From: Phlyctochytrium arcticum
Taxonomy: Eukaryota; Chytridiomycota; Chytridiomycetes; Chytridiales; Chytridiaceae
Assembly (NCBI GenBank): GCA_025602905.1
Contig: JAHLKI010000004.1
Span: 434,001 to 498,000 of the forward strand
DNA: 64,000 nt
Reading direction: 5' to 3'
Position numbers and translations under genes: made by a program. Shown here piece by piece: positions 55,672 to 64,000 of the stretch (position 1 is its first letter; each line of letters opens with the position of its first letter). Under the pieces are notes generated by a model. That model saw only the letters and a list, made by a program, of their open reading frames with translations, was not told the origin of the DNA and made no database searches.

Positions 55672-56130
55672 ATAATATAGAAGGCTTTGATGGACACAAA
55701 TGCAACGGAAAGCAGCCACTGTAGTTGAAATGAGCTAGAGAGGGCTGTAACCTAGGAATTCATAAAGGTTTCTAGTTGTTTTTGGATGCAGTGGGGAAAC
55801 TGCGATCCGGTCAATCATGGTGCATTTATCTCATTCTTTCAGTGCTATCGCTGATTCTTCGTCTGGGAATAATATTGCGCAGTCGTGCACCTGTCTTGTA
55901 ACTCTGCGCAAGGTTCGAATAGCGATGAGAAGCGTCCCATAAAAGACTTTATCTGATTTAAACTTGATATGATAAGGGAGGAGACCGGCACTCTCTTCAA
56001 ACTCAGAGTCGTGCTGGGAAGAGGAAAGTGTACATGAGGTGAGGAAGCTATCTACAAACTTGTTTGCTATAATGCAATAGCATTGACAGTGGGGATGAGG
56101 GGAGGGGAAGGGAGATAAAGAAGGGAAATC
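55672..56130. other. Convergent intergenic region
   Basis: The 3' ends of the cytochrome b5 reductase-like gene and PTR2. No open frame of interest. Confidence 0.45.
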
Positions 56131-58114
56131 CTAAACATCAGACTTGACGACAGGGTCTCGACGCTCAACGTTGCCCAGACCATCGTTTGAAGCCTCAGCA
56201 GCGAGCCTGTCCTTGGCCAGAGCCTCGTCCTCCTTGTCAAAGCTGCGGAACATAAAGTAGTAGACAACGGTACTGATGAGAGCAACACCGCCAATGCCGC
56301 CGTAGACAATGGCCATGTTGGGGTCGTGGGAAAGTGGGGCCAAAAGAAGTCCGAGCAAGGAAGCGCCAGCGTTGGGGAGGAGGGCCAAAGCCGAGATCAG
56401 ACACTTCATTGAGACTGGTGCGTGGGTGTACGAGTATTCCATGGAGGCAATGGAGGCGAAAATCTCGGAAGCGGCGATCAGGAAGAAGGCTGGAAGTTGC
56501 AGGTAGATGCTGACATCGCTAACGGCATCAGCCGCGTCCACTCCGGCAGCGAGTTGCGCCATGTACTTGGCATCGTTGTAGACGCTTTGCTGAACCCAGG
56601 CCGCCGCAAACATACTCAGGGCTCCCAGGAAGAAACCAATGGTGATTCGGGCCATGTACCCAAAGACGATCTTGCGGCGACTGAGGAAAGGGTAAACAAA
56701 ATTGTCAAATACTGGAATCATGACGACCAGGAAGATCGGGTCGACGACGTTCATGGCATCGTTAGTGAGCCACGAGGGGCGCTTCAATTGCGACGCTTGC
56801 GAGATGAGATTGTTGTTCATTTGGTTGTAACACGTCCAGTAGATGATCATGAGAGGGAAGATGGAGCAGGCCTTGAATGTTTGGCGCAATTCCTGGGGGA
56901 AGGTGGAAGCCCATGTGCGTTGCGCAACCTCTTGCTGCGTTTCGCCAGGCACGGCCTTGGCATACTCGAGGAATTTGAAGTTCTTGACCTCGGCAGGGAT
57001 TGGGACGGCATCTTTGTATTGCTTTTGACGCGCAGACGCGTACCGGATGCATCTCCAGGCCGACAGAATGACAGATCCTTCTGGTGGGGTCTTGACGTAG
57101 CGCTTGTTGCCGGCAACGATAATGAGGGTAGAGATGGCCAAAAGGATAACGGGCAACATGTATGCCTGCCAAAATGCCTTCTTTTCGAGTTGAGTGCAGA
57201 TGAGCGTTCCGAAAACGGATCCCAAGTTGATTGCCCAGTAAAACCAATTGTACAAGTGCTGGACGGTCAGGTCAGGGTCAACCATGTACTGCTTGCCCTT
57301 CTTTTCCACCATATAAGCATCTTGACGGATCTGATCGGCACACATGGGGGAGACGACGGACTTGATGCCGCCGGTACCCAGGGCAACAACGGTGATGGCA
57401 GCCATGAACAACGGGTAGGCGTAAGAACCGAAAAGAGGGGTTCCATCTTCGGCGTACTTGTGAGGAATGACGGAAGCCATGACCAGGAGCCAACCAACGA
57501 GGTAGACGCATGAGAATCGAATAATGGTCTTGTATTTGCCCCAGAACTGATCAGCAATGACGGCGCCGATGATGGGCGTAAAGTAGGCAAACAAACTGAA
57601 GAAGGAAGTGGAGGCCGTGGCAACGGATTGACCTTTGTCAAAGGCACCTGGTTGTCGGTCCATTGTTGCAATCTCGGTAGCATTCTGTTCAGGTTTTGAA
57701 ATCAAGTTCTGAAAGGTGACAGATCCACCATAGTCTGGGAAAAGGAATTGCGCAGTGAGTAAACAAGACGACGACGAGATTTGGAGTTAGGTAGCTTACA
57801 TGAAAATCTATCAGATCAATACCAAAAGGAAAGAAGAGGGACGATGATTTAGTTATTCAAAGTTCTATAAACAGGGTTGTCGGGCGACTAATGACATACC
57901 GCTCACAGAACTCGGCGAGGACGATCAATGTTGCGGCAAGAGGAATGGCACCAGCGATGCGCGGTAGCGTACCACTGACGAATCCGTCTGGACTGCCAAT
58001 GCGAATGGCGGAATAGTCCAGATCGCCAGCCTTTGTTGTAAGGACAGCCTCGGCCGAGGTAGGTGCCGGTGGGGCATGACGGTATGCCGGGGCGGCATGA
58101 GTGTCTTCCTTCAT
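56131..58114 (-). CDS. PTR2: Proton-coupled di/tripeptide transporter, POT/PTR2 family
   Basis: Plasma-membrane importer of small peptides. The start MKEDTHAAPAYRHAPPAP opens a Pro/Ala-rich cytosolic tail, then IPLAATLIVLAEFCERY (family ExxER-type segment in TM1). Two small introns lie at about 57735-57895. The long exon 56131 to about 57720 has FDKGQSVATASTSFFSLFAY, FTPIIGAVIADQFWGKYKTI (signature after TM2), GTGGIKSVVSPMCADQ, HLYNWFYWAINLGSVFGTL (PTR2 signature) and IYWTCYNQMNNNLISQASQL. Twelve hydrophobic segments can be counted. It ends EASNDGLGNVERRDPVVKSD. About 560-590 residues, normal for the family. The N-terminal exons are short and the first junction is approximate. Confidence 0.92.
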
Positions 58115-59752
58115 TGTTGCTTGCGATGGAAAGACGGACGGCGAGGGATGAGGTTTGATGTATTTGTTGTCGTTCGTTCAGGGTCTGATGAAGGTGGGAT
58201 CTGACAGTGTTCCTTTTACGAGATATGGTCGATCGAAACCACGGGACCTTGGATATCGGCCAACTGCACGTAGAGGGGCCTCGGATTCGTTACGGTTGGA
58301 CGGGGAGGCCTTTGAAATCCAAAGGTTTTTATATAAAGTCTAAGGCCGAAAGCACAGACAATTTTCCCGAGATGCGAATTTGCAGCAGATCCGTTTGTAA
58401 TTACCGTCACTGTGTACCCGTACTCAGTCTGTGCCCCGCCTGCATTCTCCCGAGTGCCGGCGGGCAACATCCCAATCGTGGACGGGTAGATCATGCCTCC
58501 CGAATTCAGCGTCTGAGGCTCTGAGCGTCGCCAACGCCAACGGCGACAAATAGACAAATCCCGGACAAATCCGGGGTCAGATGCCTTTGGTTTCAGCAAT
58601 CACTCTTCTACCGTTGGGCGTTCAATTCTTCCTTAGCCTTGGCCGCCCACTCCCACTCATTGCGGAGGAATCATTCAACGACATAAGCAGGTTTCCCGAC
58701 ACATACATGATACCCAAGCTTACGACGATGCCCTCAGCTGGACTACTGAGTAGTTTGACATAGGTCTGCGTAGCGATTTAGCCCGACCACAACTCGTCGT
58801 CTGACCGCTCAAGCAGTGCGGAAAAGTGCTGCCAACAGCGGAATGCAGGAGTAGCGCCACTGTTTAGATCCAGCAATTTTTGGCGAAGTGTGAATTGCCG
58901 AACGGCGCAAAGGTGCAGGAATTATCGAATTTGAGAACATTCCACAGTGGGCGTGTACGTGGGACAAGGACGCCCTGAAGCCGGGCGTCTGGATTCTGGT
59001 TTGAAATTATGGAACTTTTGGAGCTTTTTTAGACCGTCTGCATGTGTTTTGTTGAATTCCATCGCAATCACACCCACAACTTATTCTATCTCTCATAGCT
59101 CGTAGATAATGGCGTGGACGGCTGTGAATTAGCGGATGAAAATGGAGCTTTATCAGGTAAACCGCAACACTTGACAAGTTATCGTGGCATCCCAGTTTAT
59201 ATATATTTTATACCGGTAGATGATGATCCCGCGAGAATTTCTGGTTTTACGTATTACAACAACAGCATGGTAACTTGAGTCCGAGTATGGGTGAGTGCAT
59301 GCGAATGGCATCCATCAGATCAGAAGTGGTTCTGCAGCCAAGAATGTTAAATTGACAGAGTTTGCCCAGATTGCTGAAAGCTGCATCTGATGTGAAAGGG
59401 CGAGTTGGCACATCACATATGGATGGGCCATCATGGGCGGGTTAATTTTGCCGGTTGGGCTGCACCGTAGAATCACAACCGGCCTCCATTCAAATTTCAC
59501 CCAGACGACTGTCTCGTACTTTGATCGCTTTTTGCAGGTGGCGTGCAAACTGCAAGACTCTGAAACCAGCTGAAACAGCCATCTCCATGAACTCTTCAGC
59601 CTTTGACTTGTCTGACTCGGAGTCTGATTCGAGTAAGAAATTTTATCAACTCGGCTTTCCAGCTTTGAAACCGGCGGCCAACTGACAACATAGCTAAGTC
59701 AGCCCTTGTTATCTGGCATCACACACTTATTCCAAATCCATAAATTTGATAT
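58115..59752. other. Gene-poor region
   Basis: Upstream region of PTR2 followed by sequence without a supported gene. A short frame at 59588 (MNSSAFDLSDSESDSS then GTAAGA) looks like a possible exon but has no partner I can establish. Confidence 0.4.
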
Positions 59753-60082
59753 ATGCCTACATGCAAGATACGATACGGTTACTCTGAGTTACTCGACAAA
59801 ACTTCACAAAAGTGCCCTTCCACCCATGGTCGATGTCACGATGAGAAGGGATTAAAACCGTTAAATGGAAATTGGAATAATCCGTTGGTGAAACAGAAAG
59901 TTGTATATGCTGAACTCAAGCATGTTCCGAAAGCGTGGTTGCACTGGTTGGTCAGGCATCACAGATCAAAGCCACTGACTGAAGGTGTTCAAATAACCAG
60001 CGCTCGACTCTTCTCAGCGGGAGTCTTCTGGACATTGCCACTGCACATTGGACAAGCTACATTTACGGGGAATCTTATATGA
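59753..60082 (+). CDS. Weak candidate: NDUFAF2/NDUFA12-like frame, possibly part of a gene or a relic
   Basis: A 109-residue frame from ATG (MPTCKIRYGYSELLDKTSQ). Its centre reads HDEKGLKPLNGNWNN, VKQKVVYAELKHVPKAWLHW and LVRHHRSKPLTE. The order D..G, (R/K)-V-V-Y, P..W..WL and P.T(E) resembles NDUFAF2, a complex I assembly factor. The usual N-terminal motif and C-terminal half are missing, and I found no exons on either side that join in phase. It may be a chance resemblance, a diverged gene with unrecognised exons, or a fragment. Confidence 0.3.
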   Translation: MPTCKIRYGYSELLDKTSQKCPSTHGRCHDEKGLKPLNGNWNNPLVKQKVVYAELKHVPKAWLHWLVRHHRSKPLTEGVQITSARLFSAGVFWTLPLHIGQATFTGNLI

Positions 60083-60504
60083 GGAATTAGGCAACCACAA
60101 AGCCCATTAGGTATAGAGGAAATTCTTCACTCGCTTTGCATTGGGCTTCCCATTAGTAGGAACCTCGCAGGAATCTCGTTCTGTTTTCGTTTCGCAATGC
60201 CCTCCTTTACGGTACAAAGAAAAATTCGATGGGCTTTGACTCGGCGATCCTTTCAAAATTTGATTGAGTATTTAAGTAAAGAACCAAGATCGGGTAAAAG
60301 GAACATTCCGGACGGTAAATCATAAATAGCTTAACTCTAATCTTGAGACATCTGGAAAAAATGCTGATGACAAAGCCTATAGCACGTTGGGCTTTGATGA
60401 GCAGACTGCCTGATTATCCTCAATGTAAAAGAGTCTAAAACTCCGATGCTTAATTTGGACTTGCTTCTGCGAATGAATCTGTGTGCGGACACAAGTTTTT
60501 TTCC

Positions 60505-62778
60505 ATGGGCTGCCTCCGGACATATAGGCGGCGAATTCCCCAGAAGAACCGGAGTAATGAAGGAATTTTCGATTGCTTCTGGTGTTTACCAGTGTGTGGA
60601 AAATGTTGCCGACGTACCCGCAAATCATCTCGTATAGTCGTCCCAGAGGTTTTGGTCGAGCATACGCGTGAGACAAGCGAAGAGAATCTTGAAGGCACCG
60701 AAGCAGAGCATGAAGAGTCGCCCGTCTCGAGCAAGGCAAAGATCAATCAGGCAGGAAGGGTGCGAATCGAAAAAGGTCCCGCGTCGCCGCTGCTACCAGA
60801 TACATGGCGAGAACTTTCATCAAATGAGTCGGTTGAGACGGGCAATCATAGAAAAAACCCTGACAAGAATGGACCCATTACCATCAATGGCGCAAAGCTT
60901 GACCATGCCGGAAGAGTTCGAAAGGGCAAAAGTCCAGCTCAACTAGCATTGCCATCTGATTGGCAAGAATTACCCCCATCATCAACCAATGCAGAAGATC
61001 CAAACCATGAGAAAACAGCATCAGGTGATGCCACTGTGGACAAGACAGGCGTGCAACATGAGAGCGACAGTATCCGCAAATACATAGCTTCACTACAAAA
61101 AACACCTTCGACCACCGTTGCCACTTCATCCCAACATCTGGCGGCACCAATATCAAGTATTCGAGCCAGTCGACAGGGCAGCGACTCACCCAGAATGGGC
61201 CGAGGTACATTACACTTTCTCTACCTGCTTCAATTATCTAAACCCAAAATCAAGCTCAGTATGGGGCGCTTAAACGGAGTTGGAGCTCCTTGGCTCAATC
61301 CTTGAAATTGACCTTTACGCGTGGCCGTGAGAGTTCAGGTATCGCCACGGAGCAACTCAGAGTTTTTGTAGGGACATGGAACATGAATGCAAGGGTAAGA
61401 ATAAGACGTGAACCATTGTTGTGCGAGCGCTAAAACAGTGCCTCTAGATACCAGTCGGTGACATTAGTGCGTTCCTGGGGGATGCGCGGTCAAACAAACC
61501 GCCGCCATTTGAAGACTGCCATTTGCTGGTTTTGGGTACGCAAGAATGTGAAGAGAGACTGGAAACGGCCGGCATCTGGCAGCCTCGTGAAAAAGCAAGA
61601 TGGATGGAGCTGCTGAAGCAGGTCGTTGGACCAAAGTATGTGCCAGTGGCAACCCGAACGCTTGTAGGGCTGCACCTGGTGGTTTTCGTGGCCAAAAGAT
61701 ATCGGCAAGCAGTGCAAGGTACCCGGGGTTGTGGGCAATTTTATAAACCATGACACTGAAACTGCACACTTAGACATCAGTACAAGCGACGTTCGTGTTT
61801 TTCTCAATGGAGCAAAAGGCGCGGTTGCGATAGCTTTCCGTTTCTATGGCAGGTCATATAGCTTCGTGAACGCGCATTTAAAAGGTAAGAAACTAATCAA
61901 AGCAGTGCTGGCGCCAAGCTAATATAGACAGGATCTAGCGCATGAGGGATCCGCGGATCAGCGCAATGCAGATTGGAGGAAGATTAACGAGACGATGGCC
62001 TTCTCAAACTTCACCACTGCCGACTGCACAGAGAGTAAGTCAGGAATGCCACTTGTTCACAAAGTAGTTTGTCTAACTGAGAAACCAGCTTCTGAGAGGG
62101 GCCTAGCTGGAAAGTTTGACTACATTTTCTGGATGGGTGATCTAAATTACCGCACATTCCTGGGCCCAAAGAAAGTGGGGCTTGCCAAGAGCCTTTTGGC
62201 GCAAGACCCACCCGACTTGAACGTGAGTTGATTGATGCAAGGGATATCCGATAACTTGGCACTCACGTGTCTAGTAGGTCTTTCTTGCCAATGATGAGCT
62301 TAGGCATGCCTATGAAGCGGGCCTGGTTTTCGAAGGATATAGTGAAGGCGCAATCACTTTCAGGCCAACATTCAAGTACGATGTACCGGGCATACCCACT
62401 CCACCTCCAACCCCCGCACCGAGCTCGCTTGTCCAGGCACTCTCCCCCGGGTACGATTCATCAAATAAGCAGCGCATGCCATCCTATACCGATCGAATTC
62501 TCTTCCGTACCCGGTTACCCGCAGCACATGCTACTCCCAACGGCCATGGGCAAAGTAACCAGCAAATTCCGCCGTTGGGACAATTTTTGAATAGTCGGAT
62601 TGAAATTGTCCGGTACACCGACTGCCACAGCATATTAGAGAGCGATCATAAGCCAGTTTATGGCATCTACCGGATTTCTGAAGACTTACCCGCTATCACT
62701 CATCAAGCGGGACTCATTTCAGCAACTCAATCACCACAACGACCCCGAAAGTTATGGGGTTTCCGAAGGAAAAGATAG
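60505..62778 (+). CDS. Inositol polyphosphate 5-phosphatase with a likely acylated N-terminus
   Basis: Removes the 5-phosphate from phosphoinositides or inositol phosphates. ATG 60505 gives MGCLRTYRRR, a candidate N-myristoylation plus palmitoylation signal, followed by a Cys-rich basic stretch FDCFWCLPVCGKCCRRTRK. A disordered region of about 200 residues has two copies of an AGRVR...LP..W(R/Q)EL unit (near 60740-60810 and 60895-60975). The catalytic domain begins LRVFVGTWNMNAR, then PFEDCHLLVLGTQECEERL, NGAKGAVAIAFRFYGRSYSF, VNAHLK, FDYIFWMGDLNYRTF, MPSYTDRILFRTRL and HSILESDHKPVYGIYRI. These are the family's catalytic motifs (WN.N, QE, GDLNYR, P.W/YTDRIL, SDHKPV). About eight exons. In NAHLK-type motif 4 the family usually has S-HL; here it is NAHL. 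Confidence 0.9.
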
Positions 62779-63453
62779 TCATTTACTCAATCACTTATGT
62801 ACTGTATATATTGATGAAACATTCAAACCAAAGGACGACGAAAAGGTACACAAGATGTATATAATTTTACGAAAAAAAATTGAGCAGCAGCGAAGAGAGT
62901 CAAAAGACGAACGAGTTGCATGGGTTGGCGAAGGAAGAGAGCATCAAGAAGGAAGGAAGAGGCCAGCAAGATTAGAAAATGAAGGAGGACAAGAAGACGA
63001 CCGCCCACCTACCTAAGTAATAACTGCCGCCTTCACTGGCGGCTCTGTATCAAAGATACGAAGGGTTATGTCCTTATCAATTTCGCTTTGCGCAGTCAAT
63101 ACAAGCCTCGCAGGATGTGTCCTGGGTATATGTACGGGGGTTAGTGCAATGGAAGCCCGCTGAAGGCTGGCGCTGGGCCAATCGAGAAATCTATTATCCT
63201 ACTCATTACTTTCACCGTGTTTCACGTCCTATCATCCTCTCAGAACATCAGAAGCAGCAAACACCCGGTGCCAAATACCAAGGGAAAACCAAGAACTTGG
63301 GAAAGTTGGCAACCACAAGAATAGATATACGAGAGAACAGCAAAAATATATTGAATGTTATAAACTTCAAGATAAGGTGTAAACTGTATTCAATTCAAGC
63401 TAAACAAGAGAGGGGAAATGATCGGCCCTCTGGTATATACAAGAAGCTAAGAT
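62779..63453. other. Convergent intergenic region
   Basis: 3' side of the phosphatase gene. A frame overlapping the phosphatase end (62660-63016) is rich in Lys/Glu/Arg because of purine-rich sequence and is not supported. No other gene seen. Confidence 0.4.
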
Positions 63454-64000
63454 CTACTGAAATGGGGATCTCTTGACTAATGAGACAATACAATGGGGAC
63501 TCTGCTCATTGCGGATTCTCTTGTCTCCACAACATTGAAAAGGTAATAAAAAAAAGGAAATATCGTAAAGAGTCAACGTTTCCATCCACTCCTCAATCAT
63601 TTCGAGGCTTACTTCCTGGACAGGATTCGGCTCGATCGACGGGTAGTACAGCATTGACATAATAAAGGCTTCGGTCTGGTCTTGGAACGCTTTGATGATC
63701 AACTTTTTGAGGAGCCGCATACGAATCTCCCAGCCACACCGCTTCGTCTTGCCATCGACCGTCCACGCGTCCGGGTTGAATCTGAAGAATGCGACTCTGT
63801 TGATTCCTTCCGTTTGTAGTGACGACTGGCCGTGCCCGAGGGCCTTGACCCACTCACAGCCGGTCGTGTATTTCCGGTCGTCATCACCGTGGCAATTTTC
63901 GTCAGTTTCGATGATTCCCATGAAGTCTTCTCGGCGGACGACCTTGTCGGGGCGCTTGTTGTTCCCACAACTCCTAAATGGCGCATACGTTCCAATGGCG
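63454..64000 (-). CDS. Nuclease-like protein of the type found in large DNA viruses and protists (partial, runs off right edge)
   Basis: Partial gene. In one frame from the right edge: CGNNKRPDKVVRREDFMGI, IETDENCHGDDDRKY, CEWVKALGHG, NRVAFFRFNPDAWTVDGK and CGWEIRMRLLKKLIIKAF, then PSIEPNPVQE. The order RPD, (E)-x-DE-x-x-H, CE, then R-x-FFRFNPD is a pattern I know from uncharacterised nuclease-like proteins encoded by giant viruses (typically I-x-x-DE-x-x-H and VFIRFNPD) and by some algae and protists. A GTAAGC donor follows VQE, so the tail to the stop near 63454 may be intron rather than coding. The N-terminal part is outside the window. Assignment by motif only. Confidence 0.6.
   Translation of the reverse strand, partial: AIGTYAPFRSCGNNKRPDKVVRREDFMGIIETDENCHGDDDRKYTTGCEWVKALGHGQSSLQTEGINRVAFFRFNPDAWTVDGKTKRCGWEIRMRLLKKLIIKAFQDQTEAFIMSMLYYPSIEPNPVQEVSLEMIEEWMETLTLYDISFFLLPFQCCGDKRIRNEQSPHCIVSLVKRSPFQ

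Noticed and set aside
56422..57513. A 363-codon plus-strand frame opposite PTR2
   Set aside because: Composition is charged and Gly-rich with no motif, while the minus strand encodes a full transporter. It is an antisense shadow.
62660..63016. A 118-codon frame after the phosphatase
   Set aside because: It overlaps the true phosphatase end in another frame and its charged tail comes from purine-rich 3' UTR.

Overview
This is a nuclear chromosome segment from a fungus. Genes are densely packed and split by many short (about 50-90 nt) GT...AG introns, often with a CTAAC-type branch site. Products are fungal in type: glycerol kinase, RNA14, UGO1-like carrier, PTR2 transporter, TFIIH Tfb4, Astra-associated Asa1, Mrt4. 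One gene (34539-35185, minus) encodes a CFAP144/FAM183-type protein of ciliary doublet microtubules, so I infer a zoosporic (chytrid-grade) fungus. A SEPT7/CDC3-type septin and a long, metazoan-like POLR3E/RPC37 fit an early-diverging lineage. All identifications come from reading the sequence; no database was searched.

Layout. 1-7 kb: a small tail-anchored protein gene, then two paralogous secreted proteins made of tandem inhibitor-I9-like modules, both on the minus strand, with near-identical TATA boxes. 8-18 kb: a hypothetical acidic protein and succinyl-CoA ligase alpha, divergent around a 26-bp inverted repeat; then a protein with USP36-like ends but no protease domain, divergent from MRT4; then RNA14 divergent from a BuGZ/ZNF207 homologue. 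20-26 kb: a GPI-type double-cupredoxin protein, a polyQ C2H2 factor with Crz1-like fingers, and glycerol kinase with a 423-nt intron carrying an array of small hairpins. 26-34.5 kb: an SMG7/EST1 homologue, flanked by an accessory island with three copies of an unrecognised gene family (one open, two broken), two of them with a characteristic hairpin just downstream, plus another decayed coding region.

34.5-56 kb is a run of housekeeping genes, many in divergent or convergent pairs: CFAP144, septin, a 133-aa orphan, CCT1, a UGO1/SLC25A46-like carrier, a twin-domain soluble ABC ATPase, ASA1, TFB4, RPC37/POLR3E, RNR2, MRPS16 and a cytochrome b5 reductase-like enzyme. 56-64 kb: a PTR2 peptide transporter, a gene-poor stretch with a weak NDUFAF2-like frame, an inositol polyphosphate 5-phosphatase with an MGC N-terminus, and, running off the right edge, a nuclease-like protein of a type best known from large DNA viruses and some protists.

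Several divergent pairs join genes of related function: USP36-like with MRT4 (both expected nucleolar), and MRPS16 with the cytochrome b5 reductase (both expected mitochondrial). The most unusual items are the tandem I9 inhibitors, the USP36-like protein without a catalytic domain, the hairpin-associated gene family at 26-34 kb, and the intronic hairpin array.
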